Below, piece after piece: positions 17,814-27,325 of a DNA stretch of 64,000 nucleotides. Source of the stretch: Paenalcaligenes sp052103955 (GTDB taxonomy: Bacteria > Pseudomonadota > Gammaproteobacteria > Burkholderiales > Burkholderiaceae_B). The notes under the pieces were generated by a model that saw only the letters and a program-made list of their open reading frames with translations, ran no database searches and was not told the origin of the DNA. The first letter of the stretch is position 1, and each line of letters opens with the position of its first letter. The stretch is from the NCBI GenBank assembly GCA_052103955.1, contig JBQELO010000004.1, positions 1-64,000 of the forward strand, given 5' to 3'. Position numbers and translations under genes: made by a program.

Positions 17814-18880
17814 GCAAAACCCTGTTAATCATGGCAGGCGGTACAGGTGGGCACATTATGCCGGGCTTGGCAGTGGCGCATGAAATGCGTGCACGCGGCT
17901 GGCGTGTGGTGTGGATGGGGCACCCAGAGCGCATGGAAGGTGAACTGGTGCCTGAGCATGGTTTTACCTTAGAACCTCTGCGGTTTGCAGGGGTGCGCGG
18001 TAAAGGTGTAGGCACACTGGTTAAATTGCCATTGACGTTATTTAAGGCCTGCAGCGCAGCAGCTGGCGTGTTGAAACGTGTGCAGCCAGATGTAGTGCTG
18101 GGCATGGGCGGTTATGTAGCATTCCCAGGTGGCTTGATGGCCGCCATGAAACGTATTCCACTGGTAATACACGAACAAAATGCAGTAGCAGGTACGGCTA
18201 ACCGTTGGTTGGGTAAGCTGGCTAGCAAAACCTTGGTGGGTTTTCCTGGTGCTTTACCTGGTGCCGTCATGGTGGGGAACCCTGTGCGTGTGGCGTTTCG
18301 TAGCGTAGTCCCCCCAGAGCAACGTTTGGCAAACCGCAGCGGCAAACTCAAGTTATTGGTAGTGGGTGGTAGTTTAGGGGCTGCTGTACTGAATAAGACT
18401 ATTCCCGCTGCATTGGCGGCTATAGACGAATCGCAGCGCCCAGAAGTGATGCATCAGGCGGGTAAACAGCACATTGATGAAGTGCGCAAAAACTATGCGG
18501 ATGCCGGGGTAAAAGCGGAGTGCACAGCCTTTATTGGTGATATGGCGCAAGCCATGGCTCAGGCTGATTTGCTAATCTGTCGCGCGGGAGCCATGACGGT
18601 GGCCGAGGTGGCTGCAGCGGGTGTACCTGCTCTGTTTATCCCATTGCCACATGCTATTGATGACCACCAGACCGCTAATGCGAATTACTTGGCAGGTTGT
18701 GGTGCTGCGTGGTTGCAACCGCAGCGCGAGTTCACTGCCCAGTGGCTGGCACAGTGGCTACAAGAAAGAACCCATGATGAATTACTGCGCACGGGTGTCC
18801 ATGCGCAAGAACACGCCCAGTTGCACGCAACAGAACAAATCGCGAATGCGTGTGAACAGTTGGTAAGGAGGGCGGTATGA
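17810..18880 (+). CDS. murG: UDP-GlcNAc transferase MurG
   Basis: Peripheral inner-membrane glycosyltransferase that adds GlcNAc to lipid I, forming lipid II. 356 residues, matching E. coli (355). It has the N-terminal glycine loop GGTGGHIMPGLAVA (residues 10-23), the central HEQNAVAGTANR, and a C-terminal UDP-GlcNAc site with GGSLGAAVLN and CRAGAMTVAEVAAAG. The start overlaps ftsW and the stop overlaps murC, both as ATGA. Confidence 0.97.
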   Translation: MSKTLLIMAGGTGGHIMPGLAVAHEMRARGWRVVWMGHPERMEGELVPEHGFTLEPLRFAGVRGKGVGTLVKLPLTLFKACSAAAGVLKRVQPDVVLGMGGYVAFPGGLMAAMKRIPLVIHEQNAVAGTANRWLGKLASKTLVGFPGALPGAVMVGNPVRVAFRSVVPPEQRLANRSGKLKLLVVGGSLGAAVLNKTIPAALAAIDESQRPEVMHQAGKQHIDEVRKNYADAGVKAECTAFIGDMAQAMAQADLLICRAGAMTVAEVAAAGVPALFIPLPHAIDDHQTANANYLAGCGAAWLQPQREFTAQWLAQWLQERTHDELLRTGVHAQEHAQLHATEQIANACEQLVRRAV

Positions 18881-20283
18881 AGCACCGCATTAAGCACATA
18901 CATTTTGTAGGGATAGGCGGCTCCGGTATGAGCGGTATCGCCGAGGTGATGTTGAACCTTGGTTATGCAGTCAGCGGGTCCGATATACAAGAAAGCGCGG
19001 TGACGCGTCGACTGTCTGAGTTAGGCGCTCGCATTGTAATTGGCCACAACGCCGAAAACGTGAAAGGGATGGGGGCGATTGTGACCTCCACCGCCATTTC
19101 TGGCGATAACCCAGAAGTGTTGGCCGCGCGTGCAGCACGTATTCCAGTTGTGCCACGCGCACTGATGCTGGCCGAACTGATGCGTTTGAAACGTGGTATT
19201 GCAGTGGCGGGTACGCATGGTAAAACCACAACCACCAGTTTGGTAGCTAGCGTATTGGCGGCAGGTGATTTAGATCCTACTTTTGTGATCGGTGGCCGTT
19301 TGAACTCCGCCGGTGCTAATGCTAGGTTGGGGCAAGGTGATTACATCGTCGTTGAGGCTGATGAGTCTGATGCGTCCTTCCTGAGCTTGCTGCCAGTGAT
19401 GGCAATCATCACCAATATTGATGTAGACCATATGGATACTTATGGTCACGATGTAGCGCGCTTAAAGAGTGCTTTCATCGACTTCACGCATCGCTTGCCG
19501 TTTTATGGCAGCGCGGTGTTGTGTATGGATGATGCCAATGTGCGCGAGATCATCCCGTTTGTATCGCGCCCTGTGACTACCTACGGTATTGAGCAGCCTG
19601 CACAAGTACGAGCCGTTAATCTGCGCTGTGATGGTACACGCATGCACTTTGATGTAGAGCGTCAAGGTAGTACAGGCATGTTGCCTACTTTGTCCATCGT
19701 ACTGAATTTGCCCGGTAACCATAACGTATTGAATGCCTTGGCGGCGATCGCTGTAGCGACCGAGCTAGGTGTGTCTGATTCGGTCATTGCTAAAGCATTA
19801 AGCGAGTTCACCGGTGTAGGACGTCGCTTCTCGCAAGTGGGTGATTTCGATGTGCCTGAACGCAATGGTGGCGGTAGCTTTACCGTAATTGATGATTACG
19901 GCCATCATCCCAACGAGATGGCTGCTACATTAGCGGCTGCCCGTGGTGCGTGGCCTGAAAGACGTATTGTTTTAGCCTTCCAACCACACCGCTATACCCG
20001 TACTCGTGACTGCTTTGAAGATTTCGTGAGTGTGTTGGGCAATGCCGATGCTGTATTGCTAACCGAGGTGTACGCGGCAGGCGAGAAACCGCTGGTGGCG
20101 GCTGATGGTCGTTCGTTAGCAAGAGCCATTCGTGTGGCCGGGCGAGTAGAGCCTGTGTTCGTAGCAGAAATTGACGAATTGCCACGAGCCATATTGGATT
20201 TTGTGCGTGATGGTGATGTGGTGATCACGATGGGTGCAGGCAGCATCAGTCGTATCCCTGCACGTTTAGGGGAAATAGAATGA
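18877..20283 (+). CDS. murC: UDP-MurNAc:L-alanine ligase MurC
   Basis: First Mur ligase, adding L-alanine to UDP-MurNAc in the cytosol. 468 residues. The UDP-binding loop is FVGIGGSGMSGIAEV (residues 10-24), the ATP loop AVAGTHGKTTTTSLV near 108, VEADESDASFL near 160, and DDYGHHPNEM near 337. It is coupled to murG and ddl by ATGA overlaps. Confidence 0.97.
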   Translation: MKHRIKHIHFVGIGGSGMSGIAEVMLNLGYAVSGSDIQESAVTRRLSELGARIVIGHNAENVKGMGAIVTSTAISGDNPEVLAARAARIPVVPRALMLAELMRLKRGIAVAGTHGKTTTTSLVASVLAAGDLDPTFVIGGRLNSAGANARLGQGDYIVVEADESDASFLSLLPVMAIITNIDVDHMDTYGHDVARLKSAFIDFTHRLPFYGSAVLCMDDANVREIIPFVSRPVTTYGIEQPAQVRAVNLRCDGTRMHFDVERQGSTGMLPTLSIVLNLPGNHNVLNALAAIAVATELGVSDSVIAKALSEFTGVGRRFSQVGDFDVPERNGGGSFTVIDDYGHHPNEMAATLAAARGAWPERRIVLAFQPHRYTRTRDCFEDFVSVLGNADAVLLTEVYAAGEKPLVAADGRSLARAIRVAGRVEPVFVAEIDELPRAILDFVRDGDVVITMGAGSISRIPARLGEIE

Positions 20284-21230
20284 CGCAGAGTTTTGGTAAG
20301 GTAGGCGTACTGTACGGTGGCCATTCCGCTGAACGTGAAGTTTCTTTGATGTCTGGTCAAGGTGTGTACGATGCATTGCGTAGCAAAGGCATTGATGCCC
20401 ACTTGTTTGATACCGGCGTACAAACATTGGCGGATTTAGCCGCACAGAAGTTTGATCGCGTGTTTATCGCATTGCACGGCCGCTACGGTGAAGACGGTAC
20501 GCTGCAAGGTGCGCTTGAAATGCTGGGCATCCCTTACACAGGTAGTGGTGTGATGGCCTCTAGCGTAGCGATGGACAAAGTGATGACCAAGCGTATCTGG
20601 ATACAGAAAGGCTTGCCTACACCTGCGTTTGAGTTGCTGGATAGCGATGCCAACTTGGCGGGTTTAGAACAGCGTTTAGGCTTGCCGTTCATCATGAAGC
20701 CACAGCACGAAGGCTCTACTGTTGGTTTCTCTAAGATTGATCACGTAGAACAGATTCCTGCGGGTTACGCGTTGGCAGCACGTTTTGATCACGTATTGGC
20801 CGAGCGTTTTATTAAAGGCCGCGAGCTAACCGTACCTGTCTTAGGTGTGGGAGAGGGCGCGCGTGCATTGCCGGTGATCGAAATTGTGGCCCCTGGTGGT
20901 AACTACGACTTCGAGCACAAATACATCAGTAACGAAACACAGTACTTCTGTCCAGCAGACTTGCCTGAAGCCTTAAGCCTAGAAATTCGTGAAATCACGC
21001 GCCAAGCATTTTTGGCCTTGAATTGCGAAGGGTGGGCGCGTGCTGACTTTATGTTGGATGACGAAAACCGTCCATGGCTGCTAGAGATCAATACCTCACC
21101 AGGTATGACCAGCCATTCCTTGGTACCGATGGCCGCTAAAGCCGAAGGGATTAGTTACGCGGATCTGTGTGTGCAGATTCTGTCTATGGCCAGTTTGAAA
21201 GTACGTGCTGTGGCACGTATTGAAAAGTAG
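20280..21230 (+). CDS. ddl: D-alanine:D-alanine ligase
   Basis: ATP-grasp enzyme making the D-Ala-D-Ala dipeptide used by the MurF half of the upstream fusion. 316 residues, the DdlB size. Motifs: VLYGGHSAEREVSLMSG at 9-25, LHGRYGEDGTLQG near 62, the ATP-grasp lysines in MKPQHEGSTVGFSK, and LEINTSPGMTSHSLVPMAA at the Mg2+ site. Its place in the dcw cluster corresponds to ddlB. Confidence 0.96.
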   Translation: MTQSFGKVGVLYGGHSAEREVSLMSGQGVYDALRSKGIDAHLFDTGVQTLADLAAQKFDRVFIALHGRYGEDGTLQGALEMLGIPYTGSGVMASSVAMDKVMTKRIWIQKGLPTPAFELLDSDANLAGLEQRLGLPFIMKPQHEGSTVGFSKIDHVEQIPAGYALAARFDHVLAERFIKGRELTVPVLGVGEGARALPVIEIVAPGGNYDFEHKYISNETQYFCPADLPEALSLEIREITRQAFLALNCEGWARADFMLDDENRPWLLEINTSPGMTSHSLVPMAAKAEGISYADLCVQILSMASLKVRAVARIEK

Positions 21231-21239
21231 GAGCTGCGA

Positions 21240-22034
21240 ATGTTTGCAGACGCCCGTCTCACCAACTTCGTTGCAAACGTGCTGGCATTGCTAGCCGTTG
21301 CAGCGATGGTGGTTGCGGTCGTCATCTGGTGTGTGCGTAGACCTTATTTTGTGATTAAGACAGTACAGATAGAAGCCGTGCAGGACGAACATCTGAACTA
21401 CGTGACACCGGCAACAGTAGGAGCAACAATTGCGGGCCGATTAAATGGTGATTTTTTCACTATTGATTTGGACAGCACCCGGAAATTAATTGAAACCGCT
21501 CCCTGGGTACGCCGCGCACAGATTAAACGTGTGTGGCCAGATACCTTGCTAGTACGCATTGAAGAGCAGCAACCGCTGGCGTACTGGAATGAGAACGAGA
21601 TGATCAATACGTGGGGTGAAGCATTTGCGGCGAATGAGGGGGTGCTAGCGGATGAGCTAGAGCTGCCTCAACTGTTTGGACCACCGGCTTCAGAGCGCTT
21701 GGTTGTACAGCGCTATGCAGAGGTGGCACGTTGGATGGCGCCATTGGGTGCCAATATCCGCGAAATTACGTTGAGCCCGCGTTATGCGTGGGAGGTCGTG
21801 CTAGCAGATGGCATGCGATTGAATTTAGGGCGTGACCCGGCAGCAGATAGCGCTGACTTGCACGGTAGAGCGGGTGCTTTGCCTTTTGCTGCCAAGATGG
21901 AACGCTTTGTACAAGCTTGGCCAGCATTGATGCAGCGTCTGGATAACCGCCAGATCGCCAGTGCTGATTTACGTTATACCAATGGGTTTGCCATTACCTT
22001 GGCTCCCCAAACATCAACTCCAGTGAAACCATAA
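21240..22034 (+). CDS. ftsQ: Cell division protein FtsQ
   Basis: Bitopic divisome protein that joins FtsL and FtsB to the ring. 264 residues: a short cytosolic end, one membrane segment (about residues 13-31), a POTRA domain from FVIKTVQIEAV to about residue 110, then the beta domain through RYTNGFAITL. GGAG at 21230-21233, overlapping the ddl stop, supports the ATG at 21240. It sits between ddl and ftsA as in E. coli. Confidence 0.94.
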   Translation: MFADARLTNFVANVLALLAVAAMVVAVVIWCVRRPYFVIKTVQIEAVQDEHLNYVTPATVGATIAGRLNGDFFTIDLDSTRKLIETAPWVRRAQIKRVWPDTLLVRIEEQQPLAYWNENEMINTWGEAFAANEGVLADELELPQLFGPPASERLVVQRYAEVARWMAPLGANIREITLSPRYAWEVVLADGMRLNLGRDPAADSADLHGRAGALPFAAKMERFVQAWPALMQRLDNRQIASADLRYTNGFAITLAPQTSTPVKP

Positions 22035-22039
22035 TTAAT

Positions 22040-23266
22040 ATGACCCGTGACATTAAAGACTTAATCGTTGCACTTGATATCGGTACCAGTAAAGTGGTCG
22101 CCGTGGTGGCGGAGATCCTGCCAGAAGGGCGCTTCGAAGTACTGGGGCTGGGGCAGCACGAGTCACAAGGTATGCGCAAAGGGGTAGTGGTCAATATCGA
22201 GACCACCGTGAACTCTATCCAGCGCGCTTTGGAAGAAGCGGAGTTGATGGCCGACTGCAAAATCCGCGAGGTATATACCGGTATTGCAGGTAGCCATATC
22301 ACTAGCTTTAACTCCAGTGGCATGGTGGCGGTAAAAGACAAAGAAGTCACCTCCATGGATGTGGCGCGAGTGATTGAAACGGCAAAAGCTGTGAATATCC
22401 CTACCGATCAGCAAGTGCTGCATGTGCTGACTCAAGAATTTATCGTGGATTCACAAGAAGACATTAAAGAGCCAATCGGGATGAGCGGCTTGCGTCTGGA
22501 AGTGCGCGTGCACATTGTGACAGGGGCGGTAAGCGCAGCACAGAATATTGTGAAATGCGTACGTCGTTGTGGTCTGGAAGTGCAAGACCTGATTTTGCAG
22601 CCCTTGGCATCCAGCTTGTCGTGCTTAACCTCCGATGAAAAAGAGTTGGGTGTGGTGCTGGTCGATATTGGTGGTGGTACGACCGACATCGCCATTTACA
22701 CCGGTGGTGCCATTCGTCACACCGATGTGATTCCTATTGCGGGTGATCAGATCACTAGCGATATTGCGGCCATGTTGCGTACACCCACGCCAGATGCTGA
22801 AGAAATTAAATTGCGCTTTGGCTTAGCCAAGCAAGTGTTGGCGCATGACGATGAAATGATTGAAGTGCCAGGGTTGGGCGATAGGCCGAATCGTCAGGTG
22901 AAACGCCAAGCGCTGGGCGCCATTATTGAGCCGCGCGTGGAAGAGCTGTTCACCTTAGTGCAGCAAAGCCTACGTGAGTCTGGCTATGAGGATTTGGTGT
23001 CCTCCGGCATCGTGTTGACCGGTGGCTCCGCTATGTTGCCAGGCATTGTAGAGCTGGCAGAAGACGTATTCCTGAAACCTGTGCGCGTTGCTGTGCCCGC
23101 CTATGAAGGTAGTTTGGCTGACGTGATGCGTAACCCAAGGTTTTCTACGGTAATGGGTTTGTTGACAGAAGCGCGTATGCAAAATGCGCGTGGTCGCAAA
23201 GTGGCCCAGCAGAAAGGTAGTGTGAAGTCTCTGCTGGCTCGCATGAAAGAGTGGTTTATGAACTAA
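22040..23266 (+). CDS. ftsA: Cell division protein FtsA
   Basis: Actin-like ATPase that anchors FtsZ filaments to the membrane and signals to the septal synthases. 408 residues. Visible features: the phosphate-1 loop LIVALDIGTSKVVAVVAE (residues 8-25), GVVLVDIGGGTTDIAIY (phosphate 2) near 206, LTGGSAMLPG near 333, and a C-terminal amphipathic helix SLLARMKEWFMN that inserts in the membrane. Starts 5 bases after ftsQ. Confidence 0.97.
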   Translation: MTRDIKDLIVALDIGTSKVVAVVAEILPEGRFEVLGLGQHESQGMRKGVVVNIETTVNSIQRALEEAELMADCKIREVYTGIAGSHITSFNSSGMVAVKDKEVTSMDVARVIETAKAVNIPTDQQVLHVLTQEFIVDSQEDIKEPIGMSGLRLEVRVHIVTGAVSAAQNIVKCVRRCGLEVQDLILQPLASSLSCLTSDEKELGVVLVDIGGGTTDIAIYTGGAIRHTDVIPIAGDQITSDIAAMLRTPTPDAEEIKLRFGLAKQVLAHDDEMIEVPGLGDRPNRQVKRQALGAIIEPRVEELFTLVQQSLRESGYEDLVSSGIVLTGGSAMLPGIVELAEDVFLKPVRVAVPAYEGSLADVMRNPRFSTVMGLLTEARMQNARGRKVAQQKGSVKSLLARMKEWFMN

Positions 23267-23424
23267 GTAGTACCGGTCATTCGTTTAGGCGAATGGTCAG
23301 AAGGAAGGAGGCGTTTCAATAGCCTTGCGAGCCACGCGCTGGCAACGATATTGAAGCAATTCTTAAATATGCAGCATCGGGGGGCAAGTTAACTTGCCAG
23401 ATACTTAAAGTGAGGGAGTCGGAA

Positions 23425-24591
23425 ATGATGAACTTTGAAATGTTGGACACTGACAGCAATGCGACTGTCATTAAAGTAATTGGGGTAGGTGGCGCAGGCG
23501 GTAATGCCATCAACCATATGATCCGTTCTGGCGTACAAGGTGTTGAGTTCGTGTGCGCTAATACAGATGCCCAAGCATTGGGTAGTAGCGAAGCTTCTGT
23601 ACAAATCAGTCTGGGTAACTCCGGTCTGGGAGCTGGTGCTAAACCTGAGCAAGGTCGTACCGCCGCAGAAATGGCACGCGAGCAAATCCGTGCTGCATTG
23701 AACGGTGCGCACATGGTGTTCATCACTGCAGGTATGGGTGGTGGTACTGGTACCGGTGCAGGCCCAGTGGTAGCAGAAGTAGCTAAAGAACTGGGTATTT
23801 TGACGGTAGGTGTGGTGACTAAGCCTTTCGAGTTTGAAGGTGCACGTCGCATGCGTATGGCAGAGGAAGGCATTAGCGAACTCTCCAAACACGTACATTC
23901 CTTGATCGTTGTATTGAACGAAAAACTCTACGATTTGATGGACGACGAAGCAACGCAGGAAGATTGCTTCAAGGCTGCTGATGACGTGTTGCACAACGCG
24001 TGTGCCGGTATTGCCGAGATCATCAATGTAGAAGGTAATGTGAACGTCGACTTTGAAGACGTAAAAACCATTATGGGTGAGCAAGGCCAAGCCATGATGG
24101 GTACGGCAGTAGCCACTGGCGATAACCGTGCTCGTGAAGCAGCTGAGCGTGCTATTGCCTGCCCGTTGTTGGAAGGTGTGGATCTGCACGGTGCTCGCGG
24201 TATGTTGGTAAACATTACTTCGGGTCGCAACCTGAAATTGCGCGAAACTCGCGAAATTATGGATACCATTCGTGGCTTTGCCGCTGAAGATGCAACGGTT
24301 ATCTTCGGTACAGCTTACGATGACTCCATGGGCGATGCTCTGCGTGTAACCGTTGTGGCAACTGGCTTGGGTCGTGTGCAAGCTAAACCACAGTTGGTGC
24401 AGAACAACGAGCAAGTATTGCGTACAGGTACTGATAATGAGCCAGTGAGTGGTTTTGACTACGCTCAAGCAGAAGTGCCTGCCGTTATTCGCAATCCACG
24501 TAGCCAAGCGTCTGCACAAGTACGTGCATTGGAAACAGCCGGAATGGATCATTTTGATATTCCAGCTTTCCTGCGCAAGCAAGCAGACTAA
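23425..24591 (+). CDS. ftsZ: Cell division protein FtsZ
   Basis: Tubulin-like GTPase that forms the division ring. 389 residues from the first ATG (a second ATG follows at 23428). AGGGAG at 23413-23418 lies 6 bases before the chosen start; a GTG at 23410 in the same frame has no such site. The GTP loop GMGGGTGTGAGP is near residue 105 and NVDFEDVKTIM near 207. The C-terminal peptide DHFDIPAFLRKQAD, which binds FtsA and ZipA, is intact after a variable linker. The 158-base gap after ftsA is the widest inside the cluster and may hold an extra ftsZ promoter. Confidence 0.97.
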   Translation: MMNFEMLDTDSNATVIKVIGVGGAGGNAINHMIRSGVQGVEFVCANTDAQALGSSEASVQISLGNSGLGAGAKPEQGRTAAEMAREQIRAALNGAHMVFITAGMGGGTGTGAGPVVAEVAKELGILTVGVVTKPFEFEGARRMRMAEEGISELSKHVHSLIVVLNEKLYDLMDDEATQEDCFKAADDVLHNACAGIAEIINVEGNVNVDFEDVKTIMGEQGQAMMGTAVATGDNRAREAAERAIACPLLEGVDLHGARGMLVNITSGRNLKLRETREIMDTIRGFAAEDATVIFGTAYDDSMGDALRVTVVATGLGRVQAKPQLVQNNEQVLRTGTDNEPVSGFDYAQAEVPAVIRNPRSQASAQVRALETAGMDHFDIPAFLRKQAD

Positions 24592-24640
24592 GTGATAGAG
24601 TAAACACATATCCCCCGATTCATGTGTAGACTCTCGCACG

Positions 24641-24670
24641 GCAGCGCATCACCACGGGGTGATGCGCTGC
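24641..24670. terminator. 13-base-pair hairpin between ftsZ and lpxC
   Basis: GCAGCGCATCACC (24641-24653) pairs perfectly with GGTGATGCGCTGC (24658-24670) over a four-base ACGG loop. No T-run follows, so it is not a classical terminator. It may attenuate transcription into lpxC or stabilise the 3' end of the ftsZ mRNA. Confidence 0.55.
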
Positions 24671-24789
24671 AAGCGTATGATGAACCGGAACTTACTGTCA
24701 TTTCTTCACACTAATAAAGCATGTGTGGCAAAGCCATTAACGGTACAATGGCTAGTTATAAAAAAATTTATTAAGCAAGAACATTGACC

Positions 24790-25713
24790 ATGTTACGTCA
24801 ACGCACCATAGCCAAAACTGTTCGCACTAAAGGGGTGGGATTGCACTCCGGACGTCGCGTGGAAATTACAATGCGCCCGGCTGCTCCAAACACCGGAATT
24901 GTGTTTCACCGCATCGATTTACCCGAGGTGGTAGATTTCCCTGCGCGCGCAGATCAAGTGGGCGGTACACGTATGGCCTCTGTGTTGCAGCAAGGCTCGC
25001 TACAGGTGTCTACGGTTGAGCACTTGATGTCAGCATTGGCTGGTTTGGGCATTGATAACTTGCATATAGACCTCACCGCTGAAGAAGTACCCATCATGGA
25101 TGGCAGTGCAGGTACTTTTGTGTACTTGTTACGTTCTGCTGGGCTGGAAGAGCAAGACGCACCTAAGAGATTCTTGCGTGTGTTAAAGCCAGTAGAAGTC
25201 TCTGAAGGTGAAGGTAAAGACAAGAAATGGGCGCGGTTAGAGCCGTACGATGGTTTCGCGCTACGTTTTTCTATCGATTTTCATCACCCCGCGATTAACG
25301 CAACAGCTAACTTTGCTGAAGTGGACTTTGCTAAAGATTCCTATGTGAAAACCATTGCTCGTGCGCGTACGTTTGGTTTTGCGAGCGAAGTGGAAGCAAT
25401 GCGTGCAGCAGGTTTAGCGCGTGGTGGTAGTCTGGATAACGCAATTGTGTTGGACGAGTTCCGTGTGTTGAACTCTGATGGCTTGCGTTACGAAGACGAG
25501 TTTGTAAAACACAAAATTTTGGATGCCATCGGTGACTTGTACTTGATTGGTCATCCACTGGTGGCGAGATACGTCGCCAACAAGTCAGGGCATGGTTTAA
25601 ACAACCAGCTCGCTCGTGCTTTACTGGCCGACCAAGAAAGTTGGGAACTAGTGACTTATGACAAGGCTGAGCCTGTAGCGGCGGCATTTAGTCATGAGTG
25701 GAAACTGGTGTGA
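24790..25713 (+). CDS. lpxC: UDP-3-O-acyl-GlcNAc deacetylase LpxC
   Basis: Cytosolic zinc amidase performing the committed step of lipid A synthesis. 307 residues, near the E. coli 305. It begins MLRQRTIAKTVRTKGVGLHS. Zinc and catalytic residues are recognisable in VEHLMSALAGLGIDN (first His) and KHKILDAIGDLYL (His and Asp), with MDGSAGTFVYLL carrying the catalytic Glu/Asp region. An in-frame TTG two codons upstream (24784) is less likely. Gene order ftsZ-lpxC is as in E. coli; a terminator follows. Confidence 0.96.
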   Translation: MLRQRTIAKTVRTKGVGLHSGRRVEITMRPAAPNTGIVFHRIDLPEVVDFPARADQVGGTRMASVLQQGSLQVSTVEHLMSALAGLGIDNLHIDLTAEEVPIMDGSAGTFVYLLRSAGLEEQDAPKRFLRVLKPVEVSEGEGKDKKWARLEPYDGFALRFSIDFHHPAINATANFAEVDFAKDSYVKTIARARTFGFASEVEAMRAAGLARGGSLDNAIVLDEFRVLNSDGLRYEDEFVKHKILDAIGDLYLIGHPLVARYVANKSGHGLNNQLARALLADQESWELVTYDKAEPVAAAFSHEWKLV

Positions 25714-25748
25714 CGAGGTCACCGCAGTAGCACTACGAAAAGATCATC

Positions 25749-25786
25749 ATCATGGCCCAGACTGTTTAAGTCGGGCCATGATTTTT
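25749..25786 (+). terminator. Rho-independent terminator after lpxC
   Basis: ATCATGGCCC-AGACT pairs with AGTCGGGCCATGAT with a single bulged base, followed by TTTTT on the plus strand. The stop codon of the converging dciA gene (25766-25768) lies in its loop. The minus strand lacks a U-tract. Confidence 0.85.
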
Positions 25787-26251
25787 AATAAGCTTAGCAA
25801 TCGCTGTAGCCAGAGGCCCCGGCTCTAATGACTGGTGTAAGTCTTGGAACGCATCTAAGGCACTGGCATCCAACGGCTGTACAGTGCGTGCGGGTTTAGG
25901 AAGGTGGCTGTTAGTACTTAAGCTGGCCTGCACCATTACCTGTACGTCTGTAAGCTTCCAACCTACCTCGTGTAAGCATTGCAGTATAGATGTGGAACAT
26001 TGGCGCAGTCTGGCGGCATAGGCAGGTGAGGGAACTGCTAAGGTAATTCGTTGTCCTTCTATATGGGCAACTTTGCAATGCGTATCCGCAGCAAAACGTA
26101 CTTTCTGATGCAGTAGCTCTTCAATAGCCAAGAATTGATTGGCGGTGGCTAACACCGAAGAACTGTTTCGATCATGGCGTAGCCAATCCAAAGCCAATTC
26201 AGAGGCCTTGGATGAACGTGCGGTGCGGCGTGGCGTAAAAGTAGATGCCAT
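25766..26251 (-). CDS. dciA: DciA (DUF721) family protein
   Basis: A 161-residue basic protein with the DUF721 domain (about residues 20-110; FLAIEELLHQKVRF, then the LAVPSPAYAARLRQ segment). DciA is the ancestral loader or partner of the replicative helicase DnaB in bacteria that lack DnaC. That role is known from other species; here it is inferred from domain and position. The frame extends upstream over the start of the M23 gene, but the ATG at 26251 leaves a plausible 24-base divergent gap. The lpxC-DUF721-M23-secA order matches what I know from Pseudomonas. Confidence 0.85.
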   Translation of the reverse strand: MASTFTPRRTARSSKASELALDWLRHDRNSSSVLATANQFLAIEELLHQKVRFAADTHCKVAHIEGQRITLAVPSPAYAARLRQCSTSILQCLHEVGWKLTDVQVMVQASLSTNSHLPKPARTVQPLDASALDAFQDLHQSLEPGPLATAIAKLIKNHGPT

Positions 26252-26275
26252 AACAGAAGTAAGAAAGGAAAAGCA

Positions 26276-27217
26276 GTGACAAAGCCGAATCGACCCCAAA
26301 CACTTTACAGCCGACATCGTAGCTTGATGATAACGTCGATTGTAGTGCTTGGGATAGCGCTCTCGGCAGGCATAGGTGCTTGGATACAATATAAGATCAG
26401 CGCCAAACCTGCATTGAGCCCAGAACAAGAACAAGCATTAAGTGCTCAGTTATCCAGAGACTCAGCCTACGTGCGAGAAAGCATGAAGCAAATGGCAGAG
26501 CGTGTGGGTACGTTACAGGCTCGTTTAGCGCAAATGGATACGCTGACACGCAGACTAGCAGAGAAAGCCGGTGTCAATGCTGATGTGTCTGAGTTAAACG
26601 AGGTCATGAACGGCGACAGCGAGCCTGAGGTTACGCTTAGTGTACCGGATGACTGGAGTGCGGAAGGTTTAGGGCGCGAATTAGATGGTTTGATGGCGCA
26701 AATGAATGATCAGCAAGACTGGTTGCAAATGCTAGATATGCTGATGGTTAGTCAAGCCGGTACCGAGGCCCTGATACCTACTGTGCACCCAGTGGACGTT
26801 AGTTACATGAGCTCACCATTTGGTTGGCGCATACATCCTATTTCGGGACGCCAGAAATTACACGAGGGCATGGACTTTGCAGCGCCTATCGGTACACCTA
26901 TTGTGGCGGCTTCTGGCGGGATTGTGATTGAGTCACGCTACAAGCCTGGTTACGGTAAAACGGTAGAGATTGATCATGGCAACGGCTTGGTAACACGCTA
27001 TGCACATACGTCTTCACTGATTGCTAAGCTTGGTGATGTGGTGGAAAAAGGGCAACTGATTGCGCGCGTTGGTAATACAGGACAAGTGACCGGGGCTCAT
27101 CTGCACTTCGAGGTATTGCGGCAGGGCACTCCTATAGATCCAGCCTCATTTTTGCCCAAAGTGGATGAAAGCAACACATTGTTTGCAAAGAATAGCGAAC
27201 AAGAGGCAAGCGATTAG
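26276..27217 (+). CDS. M23-family (LytM-type) peptidase, membrane-anchored
   Basis: 313 residues. A GTG start at 26276 follows AAAGGAA at 26264-26270. One membrane segment lies at about residues 18-36, then a coiled-coil-like helix (about 50-105), then the M23 domain (about 180-300). Zinc ligands are present: HEGMD (His and Asp) and HLHFEV (HxH), so unlike EnvC or NlpD it should be an active endopeptidase cutting peptidoglycan cross-links. The periplasmic location is inferred from topology. It lies between dciA and secA, a conserved position whose exact biological role is not established. Confidence 0.9.
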   Translation: MTKPNRPQTLYSRHRSLMITSIVVLGIALSAGIGAWIQYKISAKPALSPEQEQALSAQLSRDSAYVRESMKQMAERVGTLQARLAQMDTLTRRLAEKAGVNADVSELNEVMNGDSEPEVTLSVPDDWSAEGLGRELDGLMAQMNDQQDWLQMLDMLMVSQAGTEALIPTVHPVDVSYMSSPFGWRIHPISGRQKLHEGMDFAAPIGTPIVAASGGIVIESRYKPGYGKTVEIDHGNGLVTRYAHTSSLIAKLGDVVEKGQLIARVGNTGQVTGAHLHFEVLRQGTPIDPASFLPKVDESNTLFAKNSEQEASD

Positions 27218-27325
27218 GCCTCAGGTGCGTTAAACTCTATCAATTTCCTGCTGCTTTTCTTTTAACGCTCAGATTAAGGGATGCGGGAGCATCATCAGGT
27301 GCTGCCCGTGTGACACGATACAAGA

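Noticed and set aside
23281..23345. A strong AAGGAGG between ftsA and ftsZ as the ribosome site of a small gene
   Set aside because: No ATG, GTG or TTG lies at a workable distance; the next TTG is 13 bases away and no supported frame follows.
23389..24639. A 416-codon open frame on the minus strand covering all of ftsZ
   Set aside because: It mirrors the codons of ftsZ, has no ribosome site, and its protein is rich in His, Cys and Thr with no known domain. It is a shadow of codon usage on the other strand.
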